A DNA stretch of 21,982 bases, taken from the NCBI GenBank assembly GCA_013416795.1, contig RQSC01000014.1, positions 374,599 to 396,580 of the forward strand, given 5' to 3'. Position numbers and translations under genes: made by a program. Positions within the stretch are counted from its first letter, which is position 1. Each line of letters opens with the position of its first letter. This DNA is from Prasinococcaceae sp. CCMP 1430 (Eukaryota > Prasinodermophyta > Palmophyllophyceae > Prasinococcales > Prasinococcaceae). The notes beneath the pieces were generated by a model. The model ran no database searches. It worked only from the letters and a program-made list of their open reading frames with translations, and was not told the DNA's origin. Positions 1-8,858 of the stretch are shown one piece after another.

Positions 1-808
1 CCCAGTGCCCCCACCCTCCCCCCTTACCCACCCCCACTGCGCATTGCCCGCGCGCGCTCCGAAAGCGGCGCGCCGCGCTCGCCCGCAGAATGAGTTAACC
101 CTACAAACTTCGCACAAATTTAAAATCATATGGTGTTCATTCTACCCTAACTCAACCCAAACCCTTGTACCGTGCGAATTCGCATGCGCGCCTCTGCGTG
201 GAGACTTCTGCCATCCTCATCTGACGCGCGCGCGCTCGGTCGGGGAACGCGGGCCCTTGCGGCGATGGGAGGGACGCGCGTGGGCGGGGTGGGGCGGGGG
301 TGGCGCGGGGATGGCTGGCTGAGGGGGGGGAATGGGACGGGCCCGGAGCACGGGCAGGGAGCGGCGCAGTCGGTCCGGGCAGGGCGGATGCCCTGACCGG
401 CCGAGCGCGCGCGCTCGCGCTGGCTGGCTGGTGCCCCCGCCCGGCCTGCGCTTGGAGGGGCATATGGCTGGCTGGCTGCTGCTGGCGGCTCGGAACTTGG
501 GGAGCGTAGGGTGATGCCTGGCAGGGCATCGAGGTTCCCCTGGCTGGAAGTTTCTTTCACGTCCTTGGTTGGTTGGGGAACAGCCGGGGGGCGCCAGTTG
601 TCGCGTTCCCCCGGGCGCGCGGAAGCGGCGCGCCGCCGAGCGCTCCGGCCGGGGGCCGAGGGCCGGGGGGACGCCACAGCGCGTGCGGGCGCGGGCGCGA
701 GCGCGGCGGGCGCGCGGCGACGGCGAGCGGCGCGGGGAACCGTGTCGCGGTGACAAGGAAGGAGCGCGCGAGCGCGAGCGCGGGCGCAAGAACTGTCGCG
801 CGACGGAG
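1..808. other. GC-rich stretch with no supported gene
   Basis: No reading frame here resembles a known protein. The open frames on both strands are rich in Arg, Ala, Pro and Gly, as expected by chance in GC-rich DNA. There is an AT-richer patch near 90-180, G-runs near 280-340, and CTGG/CTGCTGG low-complexity sequence around 420-485. The part close to 700-808 could be the promoter or 5' UTR of the weak + strand candidate that follows. Nothing else is supported. Confidence 0.5.
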
Positions 809-1371
809 ATGCCGCCCCGCGCGGCGCCGTCGGGGTCGCCGCACGCCGACGCGATGCGCACGGCCCAGGCCTCGCGCAAGCGGGCGGCCCGCGTTGCCCT
901 CGCCGGTGGGGACGGGCCGGGTTGCTGGTGCTGGCTTGTCACTGTTGAGGAGGCAGCACACTCGCGGCGGCAGCGGCTCGGCAGAGCTGAGAACACGGGC
1001 ACGCTTGCGAGGCTCACGGCCGTTAACGGCGCGTACTACCGCTTCGCCTCGGAGGTGTGCGCGCCACGTCCACTGTGTTTGCGTGCGTACACATAAGGAT
1101 GCGTGCGCTCCTGCGAGCGCGCTCGATGGCTCGCGCAAAATCGAGCTGTGAACGCGCTGCTGACCCTCCTACCGCTCATCGGACGATCTTTCCCACGCAG
1201 ACGCGTCCCAAAAAGAAGCGGCGGCAACGGCACCACTTGTTGCACGAGAACGAGTTCTTCCTCGGCTGGGTGCGCTCCGGTGAGGATGCGGACGGCGACG
1301 TCGTCACAGGCGACGTGCTCGAGCCTACCTGGCAGGAACTGAGCCACATCGACCTTGGTGTGGAGGAGTAA
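809..1371 (+). CDS. Hypothetical protein, possible two-exon gene
   Basis: This is a weak candidate and no family was recognised. The best-supported part is 1201-1371, which reads as 56 codons to a TAA, begins with a basic PKKKRRQR stretch that could be a nuclear signal, and continues with an acidic, Trp-containing segment (HENEFFLGWVRSGEDADGD). It is preceded by a good acceptor (TTTCCCACGCAG, ending at 1200). A matching donor GAG|GTGTGCG at 1052/1053 follows a frame ending in AVNGAYYRFASE, and both exons join in phase 0. The ATG at 809 is only the first in-frame ATG within plausible sequence, so the N-terminal part may contain another intron or be wrong. The gene would be convergent with ALG6, with stops 95 bp apart. 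The opposite strand is also open here, so coding status is uncertain. Confidence 0.3.
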
Positions 1372-1466
1372 CATGCGGGGGAAGCGTGAGATATCTGAGC
1401 AGCGCAGCACCGACCGACGGCGACGACGCACACGCCGGCGCGCGCCTCGCGTAGTACTCTCAATTA

Positions 1467-3477
1467 TTATTGCCATTTCTTCTGTGCCGCCGCTGATGAC
1501 CCAGTGCAGTCATCATCGTCGGCATCACAACGAAGCTGCGCGAGCGTACCGCAGGCGAGCGCCACCAGCACGTGAGCAGCGCTGTACGCCGAGCCTAGTG
1601 CGTCGTGCAGATACGGCAGTGCAGGCGGCGGGGCAACGAAGATGGCCAGAGCGTGTAACACTGCTACGCCGAGCAGAGACACGACGACGACCGGCCACAT
1701 GAGGCAGGAGAAGTCCGTCAGGCGTGAACTCCGGACCCCACTGCCCTCGCCACCCTTCCATGCTCTGGTCTTGCTTTTGTCGTCGTCGACGCCCTGAATG
1801 CCCGCAGTCTCGGCGTGCCCCTTCGCACTCGCATCGCTGTGGTCCAGCGCACCGTAGAGCACCGCGTGCAGCAGCAGCAGCGCGGCGTACGCCACCGCCT
1901 GGCCGTCCTTGTGTAGCAGCGGCCACATCGAAAAAGCACCGATGGCCTGCGCCCAGCCAGCCAGGACCGGGTGCTCACCAGCCAAGAGAGTGAGTGGCAG
2001 CAGCGGCAAGAGGATAGACTTCTCGTGCACCTGTACGCGCGCGGCGCGCGTACGAGCCACGCGCGGGTGTCAGGCGGGCCGCCGCGCTTTGTGCGCGCCA
2101 ACACGCGCACGCGCGTGCCGTCGAATATACGCCTGCCGGCGCTTGTGGCGCACCTGGAAAGAGAACAGGAAGAAGGCAAGCGAGCAGTTCATCAGGCACA
2201 GCAGGAAACCTCGGCGGCTAGGGCGCACCACCTGGTGGCATACCGCCGGCGCCATGGCTACGAGCGTCGCGAGCAGGCACAACACCGGCATGAGCTGTGG
2301 TGGCACCAAGCGCTTCCACTTGATGGCCAGGCTCGAGGCGCACCAGAAATTCGCCACGTAGTCCTCAAAGAGGCCGCGTGAGAAGGGAAATAACCTTCTG
2401 ACGACCTGGGTCGCGGCGTCGGCAGAGCCCAACCATGGCGCCCACAAGAGAACAAAGACGCCAATGACGGTCGCTCCAAGTCGGCACACCTGAGCAGCGA
2501 CGCGCGCCGCGCCGGCGGCGCCGCTGCACTGGCCCTGCGGATGCGCCTTGCGTCAGCCTTGGGCTCTCACTCAGTTTGCTCCCTCGCTCTCGAACGCTCC
2601 AACACGCACAAGGGCAAGAGCGCTGGTTGCTCGTACGCACCTTCCCCCGTCGCAGCGCTTTGCCGAGCATGTATGCAAAAAAGGCCGGCGCGTAGTAGAG
2701 CGCCATCTGCTTGTGGTTAAGCGCCAGGGCAAACGCGACCGCGCCTGCGATGTCAGCACCTCTCATAGCGAGAGCTGCGCCTGCAATGCTCAGGCCCAGG
2801 CTCACGCCGTTGTACTGAAAGTGCCCGTGGTCGATGAGCAGCAGGCAAGGCTGCAGAGCGAGCGCGGCGAACGCGCGCAGGGCACGCTTCTCGCCTCGAC
2901 CATCGCCTGGCTTCCTCCCGCCTTGGCGCGAGTAGTACGCCATCGCAGCAGCGTAACACGCAGGAAGGTAGCACATCACATCGCCAAGGATGACGCTCAA
3001 GCGCATGGCCGCCTTGCTCGCCTCCGACTCGAAGCCGCGGCTCCGCTTGCCGAGCGCGAGCGCCTCCGGCCCTGCGAGCGCCGCGACGAGCCCCCCGCAC
3101 GCGCGCGAGTGGTACGCCGTCAGTGGCGGGTAATCGAGGCCCCAGTACTGCAGGTCGTTGTGCTCGCCCTGCTCGTACCACTCGCGCGCCGGCAGGTGCA
3201 GCGTGAGCTCCATCCAGTGGCGCTGCGCTTCGTAGTCGCCGTACATCGGCGGCGTGGATTCGCCCGAGTGTGGCCCGAGCCCGACGGCGGCGCGCGCCAC
3301 AAGCGCAGCCACCGCCACGCACGGCGCGCCGAGCGCGCCGAGCGCGTCCATCGTGCCCGGCGTGGCGAAGCGGCGCGTTGGCGAGCGGGCCAGCGGGCCC
3401 GCCGGCGGGCCCCGGCAGACCACCGCAGGAGCCGCGCGGCTTGTGGCATCCATCCTGGAGCGAGGATGTTGAGCCAT
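1467..3477 (-). CDS. ALG6: ALG6: dolichyl-P-Glc:Man9GlcNAc2-PP-dolichol alpha-1,3-glucosyltransferase
   Basis: The model is three exons on the minus strand: 3477-2641, 2489-2154 and 2030-1467. The introns are 2490-2640 and 2031-2153, both starting GTGCG, ending CAG and in phase 0. The protein is about 578 aa, or about 536 if the ATG at 3351 is used; the second is closer to the usual size of about 500. ALG6 is a multi-pass ER membrane enzyme that adds the first glucose to the lipid-linked oligosaccharide, using dolichyl-phosphate glucose. Family hallmarks seen are YGDYEAQRHW (D81, the conserved loop Asp proposed as catalytic), LDYPPLTAYHS (114-124), DHGHFQYN (216-223) and FSFQ|VHEKSILLPLLP across the second intron. 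FSFQVHEKSILL and DHGHFQYN favour ALG6 over its paralogue ALG8. The kinase gene lies 227 bp upstream on the same strand. Frame, introns and motifs are intact. Confidence 0.93.
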
Positions 3478-3704
3478 ATCAAAATCAAATCACGGTGGTG
3501 AAGCCGATGCCGGCGGAACCTGCCGTGTGGAAGGTGCTGATCGCCCCCCCATCACCCCCACCCCCATCCACCCCTCCTCCCTCCCGTTGCACGCCAGCGC
3601 CTACCCGCGTGCCCATGGCGCGCGCACCAGCGCCCTGCAGGCGCGGCTGGAAGCGAACGTGGTGATTAGTGGCGTTAAAAATGAGGCGCACGAAAGCAGC
3701 CGGC

Positions 3705-6077
3705 CTACACCTCCGCTCCTGCCCACTCGATGGGGCCGAGGTCCTCGGCGAGCCACGGATGCTTCAGTGCCTCTGCCGCCGTCGGCCGCTCCTCAGGGTC
3801 GCGCGTAAGCAGGTGCTCCACGAAGGCGACCAGCCCCTTCGGGGCGCCGGGCATCTGCGACGCGAGAGTTGTGCGCTTGGGAACCAGGTAGCTGAAGCGT
3901 TCGTCCTCCCCACGCTCGAAGATCCTGCCCTGTCGCGTAAAGTACTTGTGCGCGTGTCGCGAGGGCTCCAGGACCGTTGGCGGGAAGGGGCCATTGAGCG
4001 CTACCACACGAGCCAGGAGTGAAGCAGGTCCATCGTTCTGGAATAGCACGACGCCGCTCCACAGCTCGGCGAGGATGCATCCCAGCGACCAAATGTCGAT
4101 GCCCTGTGAGTACGGCGCGCCGATGATCACCTCCGGCGCGCGGTAGTTGCGACTCTGTACGTAGCTGCTTAGATGGTCCGTGAGGAAACAAGAACTTCCG
4201 AGGTCGATCACCTTGATGTCGCACGTTTTGGGGTCGCGGATGAGGATATTTTCGGGTTTCAGGTCGCAGTGGATCAGACCCAGAGAGTGGATGAACGCGA
4301 GTCCCTCGAGCACCTGACGAGCGATGCGCTGGAGCCGCGCGGGCACGAAATACGGCGCGTCGGTCCGCTCGCGCAGGCTCTTCTGCCACTCGTACAGATT
4401 GGACTGCAGCAGCTCGCACACTATGAACAGATGCTCGCGATGGTAGAAGTAGTCGAATAGCCGGAGGATGTGTTTCTCATCGGCAGGGTCGCATGAGTTC
4501 ACGTACTGCGAGGAATGGCGCGCACGCAGCGCGATCGTCAGCTGTTGCTTGTCACTGATGCGCGACCACCGGGCAGAGAGCGCCCTTCAGCGCCGCACCT
4601 TGAGCAATTTGATCTCATCGAGGCTTTGGTCGAAGAAGTCCTTATTGTTCTTGATGATCTTCATGCACACCATGGTGCCATTCTGCAAGTCCAGCGTCTG
4701 GATCGCAGTGCTGAACGCAGCCGAGCCAAGCTTGTCAATCACTTGGTATCTGCCTGCGATAACCTCGCCAAGCTGCACGGGAAAGTCCTTGCATTCCTCG
4801 AAGCCGGTGTGCCGTCGCCGATGGATCACCCGCAGCGTAAATGTCTCGTACTCCTCGCCCATGGCCTCCATACTAGCGCTGTCAGGCCTTCCACCGTGCG
4901 CCCGGCCGCCGCCGAGATGTCCCCCAATGCCTAAGCTTCCGCGGCTGCCCATGCTACTGCGCGAGCCCAGCAGGCTGCGCAGCGCGTTCATGTCGTAGAA
5001 GCCGGCCTTTTGGCCCATCTCGCCATGCTGGTCACTTCCACGCGAGGGGGGTACCTCGTTGGTCCTCGCTGAGATCACCTCAGCCTCCGAGGTCGACGGC
5101 CGCATCTGATCCTCCCCAGCCCCGGCGCCGCCAGGCACGCCCGCATCCGAGAAGCTCGTCCTGCGCCGGCGCCGGCGCTGCCTGCGCGCCTGCCAATTTC
5201 CCACCTCGCTCTCGTCTCCGATTGTGTCGTCGCCTTCCTGCGGCTGCGCGCCGCCCTCCTCCACCTCGTCCCCCGTCTCCGGATTCGACGGGAACAGCGC
5301 GTCGCCATCCATCGGCGGAGTCTCCGGGAGCACCGGGAAGGAAAATCCGCCACCACCGCCTCCACCGCCGCCGTCGAGCCCGCCGGCCTCGCTGCGCTCT
5401 TCCTCTTTCAGGCCTCCGAGGACGTCCCCGATTTCGTTCCCACTGTCCAGGTCCAAGGAGATCTCCCTGCGGTGCTTCCCGCGCGGCGCCCGCTCGCGGC
5501 TGCTGCCGTCGGCCCCCTCGGCGCCCCCATCAGCACCCTCTTCGGAGCCTCCCTCCTCGGCGCCTCCGTCCTCGGCGCCCTCGTCGGCGCTGGCGAAGTC
5601 ATCGCTCAGCGTCATGTCCCCCTCGTGAGTGCTGTCCAGCTCGTCCTCTTTGCTCCCGCTAGCGTTCCCGTCGCCGTCATCGTCCGTCTCCTCATCCGTG
5701 AGCGAACCAACCAGCTCTTCCCCGTAGAAGCGCTCCATGTCGTCGACTGGCACGCGGTAGTAGCCCAATTCGTCCTCCTCCCAGCTCTCGTCCATCTCGG
5801 GTGGGCACGAGTCAGCAGGGCTCAGCGGCGGGGCCGGACGCGAGCGAGCAGCAGAGCCAGACGCGCTGCTGCGCGTGGCGCTGCTCGCGCCACTGCTGGG
5901 CCGCGACGCCACGGCATCCTCATCGCGCGCATCCGATACCGCCACGCGCTCGGCTCCCGCTCCGACAGCGGTCCCCTTCCCTGCTTCCCCGGCACGCGCC
6001 AGCGCCGCCTCGAGGAGATTCGCCGAGCTGTCCTCGCCAGCCTGCCGCAACAACTCGATCGCCCACGCGGCCGACAT
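3705..6077 (-). CDS. Plant/algal-type DYRK protein kinase (DYRKP family)
   Basis: The model is two exons, 6077-4599 and 4505-3705, with intron 4506-4598 (GTGCGG...CGCAG, phase 0), giving about 759 aa. The start is ATG 6077 (MSAAWAIELLRQAGED). The N-terminal half is long, Ser/acidic-rich and low in complexity, with a glycine run, but keeps the plant-DYRK block FYGEELVGSLTDEE (about 117-130). The block ending FPVQLGEVIAGRYQV leads into the kinase domain from about residue 442. Catalytic elements seen are the Gly loop LGSAAFS, the CMKII lysine (about K473), HCDLKPEN (D574), DLGSSCF (D594) and an activation loop YVQSRNYRAPE (Y608, Y614), so it should be active. It matches the plant/green-algal DYRKP group rather than YAK1. 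In Chlamydomonas the DYRKP-1 (STD1) mutant over-accumulates starch and oil. Here a phosphorylase gene lies about 3 kb away. The role in this organism is inferred. Confidence 0.9.
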
Positions 6078-6619
6078 CCTGGCGGAGGCTGAAGCAGCCG
6101 CGAGTGAGGCCGGGGCGAGCAGCCCGGGCGGGTGCAGGAGGGGCCAGCGACCCTTGCCGCGAGGGGACGCTCGCCGCCAGCAGGGCCGGGGGTCGCGGCC
6201 GCTCCCTGTGGCGCCCCCGCCCGGCAACGCCCAACACCCGCGCGCCAGCGCGCGCTTGTGCGGTCCGCCTCGACGAAATGCTTTTATTCCGCAAACGCTT
6301 CCATCTTTTCGAGTTGACCGCCCAAGAAAAGCGGCCGCGGAAAACGAGAGAGGATCGCGCGTTTGGCGCGCGCCACCGCGCCGCGCGGGGACGCGCATAT
6401 GGGGTTTTAAAAAGGGTTTACAGTATACATGTGCTGTGTCTCTGTGTGCCTGTGTACCTGGGGCCACACGGCGCGCGGGCGCGGCGCGCCGCGAGGTGTG
6501 GGAGGGAGCGGGTGGGGGAAGGGCGGCGCGCGGTGCGGGGCCGGTGGGTGTTTGCTGCGGTGGTCGCGTGGGCGCGAGCGCGTGGGCGCGGGCGCGTGGG
6601 CGCGAGCGCGTGGGCGGTG
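6078..6619. promoter_or_regulatory. Divergent intergenic region, likely bidirectional promoter
   Basis: About 540 bp lie between the minus-strand kinase start (6077) and the + strand selenoprotein S-like ATG (6620). It holds an AT-richer island at about 6280-6440, with TTTTAAAAAGGG near 6405 and TACAGTATACATGTG near 6420, in otherwise very GC-rich DNA, and a 14-bp tandem repeat just before the + strand ATG. No single element could be assigned. The promoter role is inferred from position only. Confidence 0.45.
6565..6616. repeat. 14-bp tandem repeat, four copies
   Basis: CGCGTGGGCG recurs at 6565, 6579, 6593 and 6607, exactly 14 bp apart, with the spacer CGAG or CGGG between. It ends three bases before the ATG at 6620, so it would sit in the 5' UTR or core promoter of that frame. 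Confidence 0.85.
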
Positions 6620-6781
6620 ATGGCGTTCCCCGGGGACGGCGCGCCGCATGGCACGGCGCCGTTCTACTCGTGGGCGCTTGCGTTCTTGCGCGACTTCCTC
6701 GCGGCGCACGGCTGGTCCATCGTGTTCGGCACGGTCGCGCTCGCGCTCGCGCTGCCGCCGCTGTGCGCCCGGCTGGGCGCC
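6620..6781 (+). CDS. Possible first exon of a selenoprotein S (VIMP)-like membrane protein
   Basis: An ATG at 6620 opens 54 codons before a plausible donor GCC|GTACGTGAG at 6781/6782. The peptide has a short N-terminus, then FLRDFLAAHGWSIVFGTVAL, a hydrophobic span (about 31-49) and PLCARLGAVRERLEE just after. This order matches the SELENOS/VIMP start, where a GW-x-IVF membrane span is followed by L-x-ARL-x-A-x-R and a cytosolic coiled coil. SELENOS acts in ER-associated degradation with p97 and Derlins. Codons are almost all G/C-ending. The problem is context: downstream + strand sequence is antisense to the splicing-factor gene and no coiled coil or Gly-rich selenocysteine tail was found. 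It could be a remnant, a gene with a distant second exon, or a chance frame. Confidence 0.4.
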
Positions 6782-7748
6782 GTACGTGAGCGTCTCGAGG
6801 AGAGCGCAGACCCTGGCAGGCGGGATCGCCTCAACAACGGCGCGGCCGCCGCGCGCGCGCGTCCGGGCAGCACAGGCCTGCCCAGCGCTTGCCGGCGGCG
6901 CAGCTTGGCGTTCTCGCGAGCACCGCCGCTGCCGAAAGCCACAGCGCTCGCGGCCGCTGCGTCCGAAGGGTCGCGCGCCAGCTGCGAGGTGTGTGTTGGG
7001 GTGGGGGGCGGGGATGGGTGTCAGCGCGGCGCGAGGATAGACACAGCCTCGGCGGCGACCGCACGAGCGCGCGCGCCGAGTGCGCCGCGCACGCACCAGC
7101 GGCACGCCGACGCCCATCTGCCTCCCCTCCGACTCGAGCGCCTTCTCGGCCTTGCGCCGCGCGCGCATGTCCCTGCGGAGCGCGGCGTTGCTGGCGTAGT
7201 CGTCGCCAAAAGGCACCGCCGCCGAGTACAACTGCGCGCGTGCCGAATTGGGCGGGCGCCCCGTGCTGGTCAGCACCCGTGCGAGAGGGAAAGAGAGGCA
7301 GGGAGGGAGGGAGGCAGGCAGGGAGGGAGGGAGGGAGGGAGCCGCGGAGCACCACGCACCTCATCCATCCTTTTGGTCGCCGCCTTGGCGATGCGCTCAT
7401 CCTCCTGGGCGCGCTCCAGGGTGGCCATGGCGTCGCCCCCGGTCGTCCGCTCCCCTTCTCGCCTCCCTTGGCGCAGCTGGGCGCGCTCGCGCTCGGCGCG
7501 CTCGGCGGCCCTCTCGTCCGTCCCCGCCCAGTAGTCGCCCTCCTCGGCGCGCACCGGCGCGTTGCGCCGCGTGTGCCGGAAGCGCCCGCCGGAGACGAAG
7601 ACGAAGCCCGCGCTCTGCGGGTCGGTGCGCACCACGAAGGTGGCCCCGCAGCAGGTCGCTTTCATGGTGAACTGCCAAATGGGCGAGGAGAGGTACGCGC
7701 CCGCCCGCTCCTTGCGCGCGTTGAAGCGCACGCCGCGCCCGAGCGCCT
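6664..7748 (-). CDS. CWC16/Yju2-family splicing factor, CCDC130-type, 5' incomplete
   Basis: Exons are 7748-7360, 7231-7097 and 6981-6664. The introns are 7232-7359 (GTGCGTGG...GCGCAG) and 6982-7096 (GTGCGTGC...TCGCAG), both phase 0. CWC16 proteins act in the spliceosome around the catalytic steps. Visible family blocks in order are LGRGVRFNARKERAGAYLSS, PIWQFTMKATCCGATF, VRTDPQSAGFVFVSGG, then DDYASNAALRRDMRARRKAE, then GVGVPL|LARDPSDAAASAVAFG. These align collinearly with plant CCDC130-like proteins. The usual N-terminus (the NKYYPPDF start and the first Cys pair in WC-x-GC), roughly 60 residues, is missing. The exon opens at a good acceptor (TGGTCTCACAG) but no upstream exon was found; instead the same frame runs into CFAP43 sequence. 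The last 45 or so codons overlap the selenoprotein S-like exon on the other strand. Confidence 0.8.
7281..7341. repeat. Purine-rich GGGA/GGCA simple repeat inside an intron
   Basis: The + strand reads as GAGAGGGAAAGAGAGGCA followed by many GGGA and GGCA units. On the coding (minus) strand it is the polypyrimidine stretch of a CWC16 intron, just downstream of its donor. G-run spacing on the + strand could allow a G-quadruplex. No coding role. Confidence 0.85.
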
Positions 7749-7860
7749 CTGTGAGACCAGGCTTGCCGATGCCGAATGAGCGCAGCTCGTTGAATGCCAC
7801 ACACGGGGCGCTGCTGTCTTTCCCGGTGCTTGTGATGGCGCCGCTCTGGGCTGCAACGGT

Positions 7861-8857
7861 TGAGCCTCCCGCGACATCCGCCACTGTGACTCCGAAGGGG
7901 CGCACAACGCGCGTTTGCACCGCCATGGTGTCATGACATTGAGCCACGAGGCGGCGCGCGACGATCTCGTTGCGCGCATCACCTTCTAATACGTCGATGC
8001 GCGCTTCCGCGACACGCTCGAGGCCGCGGCGCTGCAGCGCCTCGCGTGCCTCAAAGTCAACGACGATCTCAGCACGGTCGATGCGCTCCAAATCCGACGC
8101 GGACTCATTGGTGCGCAAAATGTCCTGGAAGAGCGACCGCAGCTCCTGTAGCTCGACGCGTAGGCGGGCGCGATGATCACCAAGTTCACCAGCATCGTCG
8201 TTGGCTTCAAGAGTGAAATGCGAGAGCGACGCGCTTGCGTCGTCTGCACCCGAGCCGCCCTCGGCGGCGGACCCTATTGGCACCTCATCGTCGTTGTCTA
8301 TGGCGTCCATGTCGTCGGCGGTGCCGCCGTCACCGCCTGCACCATTGCCGTCGTTCGTAATCCCGCACGTCTGCGACGACGACGTTGTGGCTGCTTGCGC
8401 ACTGCGCGCTGCCAGGAGCAGAGCCTTTGCATCTGGCGAGCCCTCGCACGTGAGTGCGAGGATGGAGCCGTCGACGCCGGCCGATACCAGAGCGCCACCC
8501 GTAACAAGCGTAACGCCTATGCCGCCACCCTGTGCGCTCGCGTGCAGCCGCTCCTTGACCAAGCTCGGCGCCGATGTCTCTAGCCTGCCCGTGGCGAGGG
8601 GTACTATCGTCACCGAGCCATCGCCCGCACTCACACACACGTACGCGCCATCTGCCGTAAGCGATAGCGATGTGCCAGGTTTCTCAGCCACTGGTGGGGT
8701 GCGCTCGTCAGGCGAGCGCACGCGCGAGCCTGTGCCGCCCCAAGCCTGCTTGCGCTCCGACAGCACGTAGCGACAGAGCGTCTTCTCTTCGTCGAGTGCC
8801 AATATGGCACCCTTAGGAGACTCGACCAGCGAGGTCAACGCGCTCGCCACACGGAAC
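7861..8857 (-). CDS. CFAP43: CFAP43-like flagellar WD-repeat protein, fragment cut at both ends
   Basis: The minus-strand frame is open from the ambiguous base at 8858 down to the CWC16 gene. About 330 residues look like CFAP43, an axonemal protein of motile flagella that tethers inner dynein arms together with CFAP44. The first half has WD40-like strands (GAILALDEEKTLCRYVLS, LSLTADGAYVCVSAGDGSVT, GGALVSAGVDGSILAL), then an acidic linker. Next comes the post-WD block LRVELQELRSLFQDILRTNE, LERIDRAEIVVDFEAREALQ and VAQCHDTMAVQTRVVRPF, matching the family pattern ending in ECWDSM. The N-terminal WD repeats and the long C-terminal coiled coil (most of a protein over 1,000 aa) are absent. The upstream side ends at the n. 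The lower boundary is not defined, because the frame passes straight into CWC16 sequence. Codons here are less G/C-biased at the third position than in the phosphorylase. Confidence 0.72.
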
Positions 8858-8858
8858 N
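8858..8858. other. Ambiguous base, possible collapsed assembly gap
   Basis: This is the only n in the window, in GGAACnCCGGCGCC. A minus-strand gene fragment ends abruptly on its left, and the + strand phosphorylase frame is open from the first base on its right. Both genes appear to lose their 5' sequence at the same base, which fits a short or collapsed gap, or a misjoin in a CCGGCG-repeat region, better than a single unread base. Confidence 0.7.

Noticed and set aside
1036-1476. Minus-strand 146-aa frame
   Set aside because: It overlaps the ALG6 stop and has no known motif. The + strand alternative has matching splice sites, though this choice is not certain.
2365-3477. Reading ALG6 exon 1 straight through to 2365 as a 370-aa protein
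   Set aside because: After GKALRRGK the frame becomes unlike the family, while splicing at GTGCGT to the next exon continues the expected membrane protein.
3478-3704. 68-aa minus-strand frame between kinase and ALG6
   Set aside because: Short, Gly-rich and without motif; treated as intergenic or UTR sequence.
4602-6467. Starting the kinase at 6467
   Set aside because: The additional 130 residues are Arg/Gly/Pro-rich and lie in the promoter-like region. ATG 6077 begins a sensible amphipathic helix.
5801-7534. 577-aa + strand open frame
   Set aside because: It runs antisense through the kinase N-terminus and the splicing factor exons, and has no motif apart from the selenoprotein S-like piece treated separately.
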